Assembly: GCA_900769705.1 (NCBI GenBank)
Contig: CAAGHP010000003.1
Location: 1 to 64,000, forward strand
Source: Alphaproteobacteria bacterium
GTDB taxonomy: Bacteria; Pseudomonadota; Alphaproteobacteria; RF32; CAG-239
Reading direction: 5' to 3'
Length of the DNA stretch: 64,000 bases
The translations under genes were made by a program, and so were the position numbers. Positions 1 to 8,944 of the stretch are shown one piece after another (within the stretch, counting starts at the first letter, position 1; each line of letters begins with the position of its first letter). The notes below the pieces were generated by a model that had not been told where the DNA came from, did not search any database, and saw only the letters and a program-made list of their open reading frames with translations.

Positions 1-1481
1 CCTGTCCGGAAATGGGGGATGATTATGTAACCAGAGCCGAATGCACGGCTAAAGGCAGCAGCTTTACTTTTGCTTCTGCCGATGTCAAGGATTCCGATGG
101 TAACGAATGCGGCACTTGCAGTGGGAAAGAGGAAAATGCAAAGACCTGCAGTGAAATAAGAGCTGATTATATAAGCAAACCAGAGTGTAAAGCTCAAAAC
201 GGTAGTTTTCATTCTGCAAATGTAAAAGATTTAAATGGAAAACTATGCGGAACTTGCGATAAAAAAACATGTAGTAAGCAAAATTCAAGTTGGACAACTC
301 AAGGTTCTTGCGCTTCAGACGAAAAAGAAGAAGTGGTTGGAGAAGGGAAAGACAACACTGTTTGTGTTAAGTGTACTAAAACAAAAACATGTCATGAAAT
401 GGGATATAATATTTCAACAGATTGTAAATTTGGCAGTTTAGATACTAATAATATTATTGATGTAAATGATTTTGCTTGCGGTGTTTGCGAAATTAACAAA
501 AGTGTACATATTGATTTTATAAATCACTTTGTTAATTGCAAGATCAATAAAAGCAATATTTCGGGAACATATCAAGGACTCTCCTTTGCTACAGTTATTT
601 ATGACGGTAATATCAGACAAACGTATAACAACTTTTCTTCACGATATATAAATTCCTGTAAGCATATGACCGGTACATATGGGTGCAGCGGTATTGCTCC
701 ATGGTATAAAAATAATGATTGGTACGAGACTTATCAAGATGAATGTTTGAATAGAAAAATTATAATTATCGGTTTGGTCCCGGGGAGTAAAATCAAACGA
801 GTTTCTGTAACGCCATATTATGGAAGTAAGGCTTGTACCTCAATAAATCAAGATACCGAAGAAATAGAGCCCTATTGCCGGATGTATAAATGTTATTCGG
901 ATGATGGTTATTATGGTACTGTAAATAGCAGTAGTGAGGATTCTAATTCCTTTTGTTATCATGGCTGTGATTCATTAAGACATTTTAGTGTTTCTTTAGC
1001 AGAACTAAAATCTACATATTTTCTGGATAACTATGAAGACGATTTAAGTGTTGAAAATGAAGTTTTACGCAGCCATGTGGGAGGCTCTTTTTATCAGGAT
1101 GAATTTGATAGTAAATTTGCGGATAAAGGACCGTTTAAACTGACAAAATGCTGGTACCCGTCCGTACCTGATAATATTGATAATATAACATTTGATGCTG
1201 TGGAGTTTACCGCTCCGATAATCAATTCTGATACTGGTGTCAGTGTAGTTTTTGAAAAAGATGATGAGATATCTTGTGAAGCTCATTCAGATTTTTCCCC
1301 TGAGCCAGATTTATATATAGATAGATTTGGTAATAGATATAATGTTATGAATGGTTTTCCTCTTAACGATTTGGATAGCGGATTCCCTTATGGCGGCGTT
1401 TTCACACAAGTAGATAAATGCACCAGTTATCCATACTATGATACTGATTACGTTGTCGATTTTAATAAAGATTGCAAATAA
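1..1481 (+). CDS. Cysteine-repeat protein, 5' end outside window
   Basis: The reading frame is open to the first base of the window, so the protein starts upstream and the first in-frame ATG (position 12) is internal. Four N-terminal repeats of about 35-45 residues each follow the pattern C-x(10-12)-C-x(about 19)-C-x2-C; the first runs from CPEM to CGTC and the others start at CSEI, CSKQ and CHEM. The following roughly 330 residues are non-repetitive, rich in Tyr, Asp and Asn, with scattered Cys. That composition suggests a disulfide-stabilised exported or surface protein, but the signal peptide is outside the window. I recognise no family. The gene ends before a strong intrinsic terminator. 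Confidence 0.75.
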   Translation, partial: CPEMGDDYVTRAECTAKGSSFTFASADVKDSDGNECGTCSGKEENAKTCSEIRADYISKPECKAQNGSFHSANVKDLNGKLCGTCDKKTCSKQNSSWTTQGSCASDEKEEVVGEGKDNTVCVKCTKTKTCHEMGYNISTDCKFGSLDTNNIIDVNDFACGVCEINKSVHIDFINHFVNCKINKSNISGTYQGLSFATVIYDGNIRQTYNNFSSRYINSCKHMTGTYGCSGIAPWYKNNDWYETYQDECLNRKIIIIGLVPGSKIKRVSVTPYYGSKACTSINQDTEEIEPYCRMYKCYSDDGYYGTVNSSSEDSNSFCYHGCDSLRHFSVSLAELKSTYFLDNYEDDLSVENEVLRSHVGGSFYQDEFDSKFADKGPFKLTKCWYPSVPDNIDNITFDAVEFTAPIINSDTGVSVVFEKDDEISCEAHSDFSPEPDLYIDRFGNRYNVMNGFPLNDLDSGFPYGGVFTQVDKCTSYPYYDTDYVVDFNKDCK

Positions 1482-1494
1482 TTAAAGTAGATTT

Positions 1495-1518
1495 AAGGAG
1501 GTGATGCAAATAATTTAA
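1495..1518 (+). other. Perfect Shine-Dalgarno complement before a 4-codon ORF
   Basis: AAGGAGGTGAT (1495-1505) is a full-length complement of the 16S anti-SD sequence. It overlaps an ATG at 1504 that opens only MQII-stop. The spacing to this ATG is too short for normal initiation. It lies 14 nt after the stop of the Cys-repeat gene and before the terminator. Confidence 0.4.
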
Positions 1519-1542
1519 CTGAATAAAATTCCTGATTATATC

Positions 1543-1580
1543 AAACCATCCGGTAAACCCCAATTTGCCGGATGGTTTTT
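1543..1580 (+). terminator. Intrinsic terminator between convergent genes
   Basis: An 11-bp perfect stem (AAACCATCCGG at 1543-1553 with CCGGATGGTTT at 1568-1578) ends in a T-run. It closes the Cys-repeat gene and may also serve rppH from the other side. Confidence 0.8.
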
Positions 1581-1599
1581 GCGTATAATTTTAAATAAA

Positions 1600-2076
1600 T
1601 CAGTCTTTATAGTCGTCAATCAATTTATGAAAAGCACTGTACATTTTTTTGTATGCCGGTTTTTTGAAATCAACAGCCAAAGCCTCTGCTTCTTCAAGTG
1701 TTCCCCAACGGTAAGCCTTAAATTCAGGAGTCGCGGTGTTCAGGTTAATTTCATCGTCGGTTCCGTCAAAATAAAACAGCGACCAATACATATCTTGGCC
1801 AGAGTTGCTAAAGCCGCGTTTTTGCATGGAGGCAATAACTTCCGGCGGAAAATGATAGCGTGCCGGCTCGCTCAAAGTGGCGATTCGTTTTAAGCCGCTG
1901 AGAGAGGTTTCTTCTTTCAGTTCTCGGACAGCAGCTTGATGCGGAGTTTCGCCGTCTTCAATGCCACCTTGCGGAAATTGCCAAGAGTTTGTGCTGTCAT
2001 TTCTTTGACACAGCAAAACTTTTTTATCTGCTCTGAATACAACGATTCCCGCGTTGCGTCTGAACCATTCCGCCAT
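1600..2076 (-). CDS. rppH: RNA pyrophosphohydrolase, Nudix family
   Basis: A 158-residue Nudix hydrolase of the RppH/NudH type, which removes pyrophosphate from triphosphorylated mRNA 5' ends (and cleaves dinucleoside polyphosphates), starting RNA decay in the cytoplasm. WQFPQGG followed by a Nudix box at residues 37-59 (G-x5-E-x7-RE-x2-EE) is diagnostic. The last conserved Gly of the box is Ser58. The length is normal. The ATG shares one base with the ctpA stop (TAATG), so translation is probably coupled. It is the last gene of gpmI-envC-ctpA-rppH, an order I know from many alphaproteobacteria. Confidence 0.92.
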   Translation of the reverse strand: MAEWFRRNAGIVVFRADKKVLLCQRNDSTNSWQFPQGGIEDGETPHQAAVRELKEETSLSGLKRIATLSEPARYHFPPEVIASMQKRGFSNSGQDMYWSLFYFDGTDDEINLNTATPEFKAYRWGTLEEAEALAVDFKKPAYKKMYSAFHKLIDDYKD

Positions 2077-3455
2077 TATTTTTTGCCTTTGTTTTTAGCT
2101 GCCGGTTTTGTTGATTTTGCATTTGTTTGAACAGCTTTTTCTGAAGCGGCCTGTATACTTAAATTGTCATTTTGCCCAAACAAGTACAAAGCTTTTACCA
2201 AATCCAAAGCTCGGATAAGCTGATAATCTTTCAAGTTTTCTTTAGCATCATTGGCTTTTTTATTATTTGTTTTAGCCGATTTTTTATCAACTTGTTCATT
2301 TTTCAGCGCGCCTTTTAAGTCTGCTTCGCTGATATTCCAGCCATTAGATTCCAATTCTTCAACTTTGGCTTGCTTTACTACAATATCCGGCTCAATGCCT
2401 TTAGCTTGAATAGAACGTCCGGATGGAGTGTAATAGCGGGCAGTCGTCAAACGCATAGCTCCGCCGTTCGGCAGTTGAACCACTGTTTGTACCGAACCTT
2501 TGCCGAATGATTTTTCGCCGATAATCACCGCGCGGTGATGGTCTTGCAAGGCGCCCGATAAAATCTCGGAAGCGGAGGCCGAACCTTCATTGATTATTAC
2601 CACAATCGGCAAGCCTTTGGCTATGTCACCGGCGGAAGCCGAAAATTTTACGGTGTCTTCTACATTGCGCGAACGGGTAGAAACGATTTCGCCTTGTTCC
2701 AAAAACAAATCCGAAACGCTTATTGCCTGATCCAATAAGCCGCCTGGGTTGTTGCGGACATCAATAACAATGCCCGAAAGTTTGCCTTTAAGTTTTTTCT
2801 GCGCATCTTTAACGGCTTTTTCAACCAGCTTATCCAAATCTTCACTAAACGACAAAATGCGGATGTACAGAATATCATCGTTTTTAATTTCGCTTTTAGC
2901 CACCTGAACTTTGATTTCTGCGCGTTTTAAAGTTACGGTAAACGGCTTTTTATTGGTGCGGGCAATCGTTATTTTTACTTTAGTGCCGATTTTGCCGCGC
3001 AGCTTGCTTACAACATCGTCAAGCGACTGTCCGACCACGGTTTCGCCGTTCACATCGGTAATATAATCTCCGGCTTTGATTCCGGCTTTGGCCGCAGGCG
3101 TGTCGTCAATCGGCGAAATAATTTTAACCAAGCCGTTGTCCATGGTGATTTCTATGCCCAAACCGCCAAATTTGCCTTTCGTTTGCTCGGTCATATATTT
3201 ATAGTCCTTGGCGTTCAAATAGCTGGAGTGCGGATCCAAAGATGTCAGCATACCGTTCAAGGCGGCTTCAATCAGCTGTTTGTCGCTCACTTCTTCCACA
3301 TACGACATTTTAGTGCGCTCCATCACGGTTCCAAACAAATTCAGAAGTTCATAAGTGTTAATTTGCTCTTCTTCCTGATTGGTGTTTTTAGCCGAGGCAC
3401 AGCCTGTGATAAGGCTCAAAATCAAAGTGTAAACAATTAGCGATTTTTTTAACAT
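2076..3455 (-). CDS. ctpA: Carboxy-terminal processing protease CtpA (S41), lipoprotein
   Basis: A 459-residue periplasmic serine protease. The N-terminus is a lipoprotein signal with lipobox LITGC. Next comes an N-terminal helical domain, a PDZ domain (GLGIEI to roughly residue 170), and the S41 core with the Ser-Lys dyad: Ser in EGSASASE near residue 295 and Lys in GEKSFGKGS about 25 residues later. The Lys/Ala/Asn-rich tail is probably disordered. Such proteases trim or degrade envelope proteins and often act beside cell-wall hydrolases, which fits the envC gene 15 bp upstream. Start ATG with AGAGGAAAAAA upstream. Confidence 0.92.
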   Translation of the reverse strand: MLKKSLIVYTLILSLITGCASAKNTNQEEEQINTYELLNLFGTVMERTKMSYVEEVSDKQLIEAALNGMLTSLDPHSSYLNAKDYKYMTEQTKGKFGGLGIEITMDNGLVKIISPIDDTPAAKAGIKAGDYITDVNGETVVGQSLDDVVSKLRGKIGTKVKITIARTNKKPFTVTLKRAEIKVQVAKSEIKNDDILYIRILSFSEDLDKLVEKAVKDAQKKLKGKLSGIVIDVRNNPGGLLDQAISVSDLFLEQGEIVSTRSRNVEDTVKFSASAGDIAKGLPIVVIINEGSASASEILSGALQDHHRAVIIGEKSFGKGSVQTVVQLPNGGAMRLTTARYYTPSGRSIQAKGIEPDIVVKQAKVEELESNGWNISEADLKGALKNEQVDKKSAKTNNKKANDAKENLKDYQLIRALDLVKALYLFGQNDNLSIQAASEKAVQTNAKSTKPAAKNKGKK

Positions 3456-3470
3456 GTTTTTTTCCTCTAT

Positions 3471-4715
3471 CTATTTTTTTATCCATTCATTCGGATTTAC
3501 AGGATGGTTGTTTTTACGTATTTCAATATGCAGCTTGCTGCCGGCATCGGCTGGCATGGTGCCGACCGGCTCTCCGGCCAAAAGCGTTTGCCCGACTTCA
3601 GTATCGGTTTCGCCCAAGCCGCTCAAAAGAGAAGTATAGCCTTCGCCGTGATCAATAATAACTAAGTTTGCAAAGTTTTTGAACGGTCCTGCATAGATGA
3701 CTGTTCCGTCATATGGAGCAATAACCTGCGCTTTTGCGGCGGTTTTTATGTCAATGCCGTTAGAATATACGCCTTTGGAAAGTTCGGAATGAAAGGCCGT
3801 AACCAACGGTCCGCGCGCCGGACGCGACAGCCTGCCTTTGGCCTTGCTGAAGCCGGCCGCCGGTTGTTCCAGAGTCTGCGAGCTGCTTTCATATTCATTT
3901 ATAGCCTCTAAGCCATGGCTTTCTTCATGCAGCTTTGCCGCCGCTTGTTCACGCGCCAAACGAGCCTTTTCCGCCATTTGCCGGCGGGCTATTTCTTTTT
4001 GTTTTTCCAGCTTTTCCAATAAGTCGCGCAAGTTATGAGCTTGGCTGGCCAGCATGTCGGCTTTCTTTTTAGCTTCTTCACTTTGGCTGGAAATTTGGCT
4101 GTACATAGTGCTTTTTTGCTGCGAGAGCTTTTTCATATCTTCTTGCTGCATCGCTAACTTTTTATTGTCTTTTTCCAAATCTTGCAAACGCAGGGCTATC
4201 TGCGCTTTTTGATTACTGATATCTTCAATACTCTGCCGGATAGAACTGGCACGGCTTTCCAGCGAATGCACGCTGCCGCGCAGCAAAATACTGCTGCGCA
4301 TAACTTCTACCGGCGACAGCGGCTGCACTAAAACCGCCTCAGACGGTCGCAATGCCAAATTCTGCAGAGCGGCCAAAGTTTCTATCAGCATATCATTTTC
4401 CGAATTGAATTTTTCTTCGGATTCGTTTAGGTGTTTTTGTAAAACCGCCAGTTCTTCTTGCTTTTTTAGAATTTCATCTTCGCCGTTTTGAATTTTTTTA
4501 GCCGCGGCAATCATTTTTTTATTAACGTTTTTAAGTTCTTCTTTAAGTTTGTTGGCTTTTTGCTCCATAGCTTGCTGCTCTTTAGAAACGCGTTTTGCTT
4601 CGGCTTCCATTTTTGCAACTTCGGAAACAGAAACATTAGCAGCCGGAGCAGCATTTGCATACTGCTCGGCAGCTAAAAAAGCTATCAAACTGAAAATTAA
4701 AAACGTTTTCTGCAC
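3471..4715 (-). CDS. envC: EnvC-like murein hydrolase activator (degenerate M23/LytM)
   Basis: 414 residues: a signal peptide ending at ANA, about 220 residues of Lys/Glu/Gln-rich coiled coil, a linker, and a C-terminal LytM (peptidase M23) domain. The zinc site is incomplete. The H-x3-D position reads NGIDIK and the last motif reads LHIEIRKNN, and the YxHL His is absent (YTSLLSGL). That matches EnvC, which activates amidases at the septum rather than cutting peptidoglycan itself. It sits between gpmI and ctpA in the usual order. No ftsEX is visible in the window. Confidence 0.88.
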   Translation of the reverse strand: MQKTFLIFSLIAFLAAEQYANAAPAANVSVSEVAKMEAEAKRVSKEQQAMEQKANKLKEELKNVNKKMIAAAKKIQNGEDEILKKQEELAVLQKHLNESEEKFNSENDMLIETLAALQNLALRPSEAVLVQPLSPVEVMRSSILLRGSVHSLESRASSIRQSIEDISNQKAQIALRLQDLEKDNKKLAMQQEDMKKLSQQKSTMYSQISSQSEEAKKKADMLASQAHNLRDLLEKLEKQKEIARRQMAEKARLAREQAAAKLHEESHGLEAINEYESSSQTLEQPAAGFSKAKGRLSRPARGPLVTAFHSELSKGVYSNGIDIKTAAKAQVIAPYDGTVIYAGPFKNFANLVIIDHGEGYTSLLSGLGETDTEVGQTLLAGEPVGTMPADAGSKLHIEIRKNNHPVNPNEWIKK

Positions 4716-4733
4716 GATATTTAGTCCGTTCCT

Positions 4734-6263
4734 TTATTTTTTCAACAAAGAATGTCCCGTCATATCGGCAGGTTTCTCCAAACCGAGTAAATCCAGCAGG
4801 GTAGGCGAAACATCGGCTAAACGCCCGTCTTCCATGCCTTTTACATCGGCCGGTGCGTTATACAAAACAGCCTGAACTTTGCCGACGGTGTGCGCGGTAT
4901 AAGGCTGTCCGGTTTTTTCATCAACCATTTTTTCAACATTGCCGTGATCGGCGGTTACAAACAGCACGCCGTCAACATCTTTAATGGCTTTCATGACACG
5001 GCCCAAAGACTTGTCAACCGCGGCAACAGCCTGTAAAGCAGCCGACATAATGCCGGTGTGGCCAACCATATCGCCGTTGGCAAAGTTGCAGATAATGGTG
5101 TCGAATTTTTTGCTTTCAATCGCATTAACCAAAGCGTCGGTAACTTCATATACGCTCATTTCAGGTTTCAGGTCGTAAGTCGCAACTTTCGGACTGTTAA
5201 TCAAAATGCGTTCTTCGCCTTTGAACATACGTTCTTCTCCGCCGTTAAAGAAAAATGTGACATGAGCATATTTTTCGGTTTCGGCAATGCGCAGCTGAGT
5301 CATTCCGTGTTCGGAAACAACTTCGCCGTAAATATTTTTGAGCTGTTCCGGCGCAAAAATGGTTTTCATAAAGCGGTTGTGGTCAGCCGAATATTCAGCC
5401 ATTCCCACGCAAACAGAGAATTTTACAAATTTATTGCGGGTAAAGCCTTCAAATTTATCATCGCCCAAAGCATAGGTAATTTCGCGGGCGCGGTCAGCGC
5501 GGAAGTTAGCCATTAAGAAAGCATCGCCGTCGCTGGCGCCTTGATAATTACCGATAACGCACGGAATCACAAATTCGTCATTGACACCGGCAGCATACGA
5601 AGCTTTGATTGCTTCATCGGCTGTGGCATAACGTTTCCCGTTAGCCGAAACAATGTTGTTATAGGCAAGCTCAACTCTATCCCAGCGCTTGTCTCTGTCC
5701 ATGGCATAAAAACGTCCAGAAAGCGTAGCCAATTCAACAAGCGGCATATCTTTAATCGCATTATTGAAATCAGCCAAAAATCCTTCCGCCGAGGTTGGCG
5801 GAGTGTCGCGGCCGTCTAAAAAGGCATGTACTTCAACTTTAATGCCGTTGCGGTTAAGAATTTCGCATAAAGCGACAATATGATCCTGATGAGAGTGAAC
5901 GCCGCCAGGAGACATCAAACCCATAACATGGCAGGTTTTACCGTTAGTTTTTAAGGTGTTAATCAAATCAATAACTACCGGATTTTTTTCCAGAGTATGC
6001 TCTTTAACCGCTTGGTCAATTTTTGGCAAATCCTGCATAACCACGCGTCCGGCGCCAAGGTTCATATGACCAACTTCGGAATTGCCCATTTGCCCTGCCG
6101 GCAAACCGACATCCAAACCCGAAGTTTCTACAAAACAATGAGGACATGTTTTCAAAAGGTTATGCCAATTCGGAGTTTCTCCCATTTCAATGGCATTGTC
6201 TTTTGTTGTTGTGCTTCTATATCCCCAGCCGTCCAAAATAAGCAACATAACCGGTCTTTGCAT
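4734..6263 (-). CDS. gpmI: 2,3-bisphosphoglycerate-independent phosphoglycerate mutase
   Basis: A 509-residue, full-length, alkaline-phosphatase superfamily enzyme that interconverts 3- and 2-phosphoglycerate through a phosphoserine and two Mn ions. LILDGWG carries the first metal Asp, and GQMGNSEVGH contains the phospho-acceptor Ser. Late metal motifs are NFANGDMVGHTG, TADHGN and TAHT. It leads the minus-strand operon, with 18 bp to envC. The enolase gene at 36 kb supplies the next glycolytic step. The start ATG has AGGAAAAATTT just upstream. Confidence 0.96.
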   Translation of the reverse strand: MQRPVMLLILDGWGYRSTTTKDNAIEMGETPNWHNLLKTCPHCFVETSGLDVGLPAGQMGNSEVGHMNLGAGRVVMQDLPKIDQAVKEHTLEKNPVVIDLINTLKTNGKTCHVMGLMSPGGVHSHQDHIVALCEILNRNGIKVEVHAFLDGRDTPPTSAEGFLADFNNAIKDMPLVELATLSGRFYAMDRDKRWDRVELAYNNIVSANGKRYATADEAIKASYAAGVNDEFVIPCVIGNYQGASDGDAFLMANFRADRAREITYALGDDKFEGFTRNKFVKFSVCVGMAEYSADHNRFMKTIFAPEQLKNIYGEVVSEHGMTQLRIAETEKYAHVTFFFNGGEERMFKGEERILINSPKVATYDLKPEMSVYEVTDALVNAIESKKFDTIICNFANGDMVGHTGIMSAALQAVAAVDKSLGRVMKAIKDVDGVLFVTADHGNVEKMVDEKTGQPYTAHTVGKVQAVLYNAPADVKGMEDGRLADVSPTLLDLLGLEKPADMTGHSLLKK

Positions 6264-6398
6264 AAATTTTTCCTTTCGTTAAATCTAGAAACTTTTAAAC
6301 TGTTCACTATTATATATAGGAAAACAAAATTTAAAAGCACTATTTTTTTATTTATAAACAGACTTATTTTTAAAAAAGTATAAAAATATGATTTTTTA

Positions 6399-6427
6399 TT
6401 GACATAAAGTGCGAGTATTCATAAATT
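6399..6427 (+). promoter_or_regulatory. Sigma70-type promoter of the porin operon
   Basis: TTGACA (6399-6404), 17-nt spacer, TAAATT (6422-6427). The porin ATG follows 26 nt later with an AAGGA ribosome site. Confidence 0.7.
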
Positions 6428-6452
6428 AAAACTAAATATTTAAGGATAAAAA

Positions 6453-7562
6453 ATGAAAAAAAATCTGTTAGTTGCTGCTTTTTGTTTTGTGACGGCTCCG
6501 GTTTATGCCGGCGAATTTTTTTATGACGTATCCGGTATAAGCAATGCTTTTTACGGCTACAGCGACTATTCCGAAAAATTTCGCCCGCAGTATAAGCATA
6601 GCCACACTCCGGCATCTGCAGAACTGTATACGGCGGCAGGTTATAATTTTGACGACAAAACAGCGTTTAAACTGGGCTTGGATTTACAGGCTGCCGGCGG
6701 TAAAGAAGTTGAGGATTATAATCAGGGCAAATGGGGAGAAAATATTTACGGTACCTTAGAGTCTGCCTACGGAGAATTCAGTATTGGACAGGTTTATAAT
6801 GCGGCCTATCAGTTGGCTGTCGGAGCGCCAAAAGTTGGATATTTCAAGGCCAATAATTCGCCGATAACCGATTTTATTGCCAATCCGAATTGGCAGCGTC
6901 ACAGCCGTGTCGCCTCATACCGCACGCTAAATTCAACCTATCTGAATACCGATGCCGACGCGCCGAAAATCAGCTATATTACGCCGGAATTTTACCGTAC
7001 CAAGTTGGCTGTATCTTATACGCCGGACAGCTATTCCGAGGCCGGTCTAATTAACAAACACAGCCGTTATGACAGCCGTTCGTCTTATGCGGCGGGCTTG
7101 TATAACCATCAAGATTTTGGAAAATTTGAGGTGGAAAGTTCTTTAGGCTATGCCTATAACCGCAAAAACAATCAGGAAGTTTCAGCTGGTTTGAGTATTT
7201 ATCGCAAAGGCTGGACTTTAGACGGTTCCTATCGTAAATCTTTTACCTCTTCCGGAGATTATGCTTTAAACGATGCGGTCGGTTTGCCGTATTATTTTGA
7301 CGGCTACCGTAGAAGCAGTGCCTATAATGTAGGACTGAGCTATGAGTTTGGACCTCTGACAACCGGTGTTTCATATTTTGCTTCTTCGGCAGACAAAACC
7401 GATAATAAGGATAAAATTGTAACTTGGGCAAACAAAATCGCCGTGCACAAATATGTGTCGCTGTATTTGGCCGCAGCCTATGCCGAATACACCGGCGGCC
7501 GCGATGTCAGCGAAAATAACCGCGGTTATGCATTTATCAGCGGTGTAGAATTGGAGTTTTAG
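6453..7562 (+). CDS. Porin-like outer-membrane beta-barrel protein
   Basis: 369 residues. The signal peptide ends at VYA/GEF. The mature protein is a run of alternating, aromatic-rich amphipathic strands (many FxxGxxYxY and YxAGLYN type strands) ending in VELEF, a terminal Phe typical of BAM substrates. The overall pattern matches general or solute-selective trimeric porins of Proteobacteria. Substrate cannot be inferred. It has its own promoter and AAGGATAAAAA ribosome site. The response-regulator gene begins 5 bp after its stop, so the two are almost certainly cotranscribed, which recalls OmpR-type control of porins. Confidence 0.75.
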   Translation: MKKNLLVAAFCFVTAPVYAGEFFYDVSGISNAFYGYSDYSEKFRPQYKHSHTPASAELYTAAGYNFDDKTAFKLGLDLQAAGGKEVEDYNQGKWGENIYGTLESAYGEFSIGQVYNAAYQLAVGAPKVGYFKANNSPITDFIANPNWQRHSRVASYRTLNSTYLNTDADAPKISYITPEFYRTKLAVSYTPDSYSEAGLINKHSRYDSRSSYAAGLYNHQDFGKFEVESSLGYAYNRKNNQEVSAGLSIYRKGWTLDGSYRKSFTSSGDYALNDAVGLPYYFDGYRRSSAYNVGLSYEFGPLTTGVSYFASSADKTDNKDKIVTWANKIAVHKYVSLYLAAAYAEYTGGRDVSENNRGYAFISGVELEF

Positions 7563-7567
7563 AAATT

Positions 7568-8164
7568 ATGGCGCATATTTTATTTATCTCGGATAATGAA
7601 GATTTTGCAGAAGATTTAAAAGCACAGATTTTACGTTTTGCTCCGGATTTTTCTTTTGTTGAAAATGCGCCTGACTTATTGCTGATTGATGAAAACTCAG
7701 AGTGTTGCAATGAACTGCGCCAAAAATATCCGACAATTCCTTTGATTTTTTTATCGGCGGAAAATAAAGAAAACGATATACTTAATATTTATGTAAAAAA
7801 GCCTTTTTCTTTGATGTCTTTTTTAGATGTTTTGCGGGCGGCAAATAATAATTTAGATAATTCGGCTGATGGCTATTTGACGTTTAATGATTATGAACTG
7901 CGTCCGAATTTGCGCGAAATAGTCGATATTCAAAGCGGAGATGTTATAAAATTAACTGAAAGAGAAATTGATATTTTGAAATATCTGTACAAGAACCAAG
8001 GACACTATGTTTCTAAAAGCGATTTGCAGCGCAATGTTTGGAAATATAACGAAGAAGTCGCAACCCACACTATTGAAACTCATATCTATCGCTTGCGTCA
8101 AAAGGTTGAGCAAAAAGGTGGACGCCGGCTGATTATTACTGAAAACGGCGGCTATATGCTGTAA
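7568..8164 (+). CDS. OmpR-family response regulator with compact receiver
   Basis: 198 residues. A shortened receiver (about residues 1-92) keeps an acidic start (D9, E11, D12), a likely phospho-acceptor D41 in LLLID, S63 and K78 in VKKPF. The spacings D41-S63-K78 are clearly shorter than in ordinary CheY folds, so an alpha/beta element looks reduced. Residues from about 105 form a winged-helix DNA-binding domain (LTEREIDILKYL, then THTIETHIYRLRQK). No histidine kinase gene is adjacent. Cotranscription with the porin suggests the porin or the next membrane gene as a target; that is inference. Confidence 0.85.
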   Translation: MAHILFISDNEDFAEDLKAQILRFAPDFSFVENAPDLLLIDENSECCNELRQKYPTIPLIFLSAENKENDILNIYVKKPFSLMSFLDVLRAANNNLDNSADGYLTFNDYELRPNLREIVDIQSGDVIKLTEREIDILKYLYKNQGHYVSKSDLQRNVWKYNEEVATHTIETHIYRLRQKVEQKGGRRLIITENGGYML

Positions 8165-8176
8165 TAGGATTATGCC

Positions 8177-8944
8177 ATGCCGAGACTGACACCGAAAGAA
8201 AACTCTAAAATAACCATGTATGTCAGCGTGCTGCTGCGTAGTGTGAATAGCTATATTGCCGAAAACAGGTTGTTTACGCTTTGTATTTTTGTGGTTAATA
8301 TGGCTTATATGCTGATTTTTAAATCTATTGACGGCGGATTGTCCAATCCATTAAGCATAGCTTGGGCAATAACATATTATATATTTTGGTGTGCTTTTTA
8401 TCGCTATTATTATCATCTGAAGCCTTATATTTTCAGCAAAACCTTGCTTGGAAGCATGGCTCCTTCAACCAAAGCTATGGTTTTGATGTTTGTTGTCATA
8501 ATGGGATTGGCAATGTTGCCGATGTTGCCGCTGTTTTTGGGATTTAATGATGTTTATCTTGACTATTACGAGCGCTATATGTCGGCAATAGAAAACCTTT
8601 CAAATACCGGTGAAATCAGTACTTCCTTTGTTGATATTTTTGTGGTTTACGGTATATTATCGCTACTGGCGCCGTATTTGATTTGTAAGCCGTATTTAGC
8701 TTGGATTTCTTCTTTGCGCGGGCATAATGCTTCTTTCCGTAAGGCCGGAAACAAAACCCGCGGCAATTATTTGTCGTTTGTAATAATATCTGCAATGCTT
8801 TTGTATCCTGAAGCTTTGAGCTTGGAAATTGACAGATTATTCAGTCTACAAGACTGGTTTCATTATTCTGTCAGTACCTTAATCTTTGTTTATACCAACA
8901 TTATATTTGCAAAAATGTATGATTTGTTTTATCTCAAGCACTGA
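8177..8944 (+). CDS. Multi-pass inner-membrane protein, unknown
   Basis: 255 residues with five or six hydrophobic helices: LFTLCIFVVNMAYML, SIAWAITYYIFWCAF, KAMVLMFVVIMGLAMLPML, DIFVVYGILSLLAPYLIC, SFVIISAMLLY and TLIFVYTNIIF. The loops are aromatic and basic. I recognise no family. It starts 12 bp after the response regulator with AGGA 8 nt before the ATG, so it is probably the third gene of the porin operon. It converges with the glycosyltransferase on the other strand with no gap between the stop codons. Confidence 0.7.
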   Translation: MPRLTPKENSKITMYVSVLLRSVNSYIAENRLFTLCIFVVNMAYMLIFKSIDGGLSNPLSIAWAITYYIFWCAFYRYYYHLKPYIFSKTLLGSMAPSTKAMVLMFVVIMGLAMLPMLPLFLGFNDVYLDYYERYMSAIENLSNTGEISTSFVDIFVVYGILSLLAPYLICKPYLAWISSLRGHNASFRKAGNKTRGNYLSFVIISAMLLYPEALSLEIDRLFSLQDWFHYSVSTLIFVYTNIIFAKMYDLFYLKH

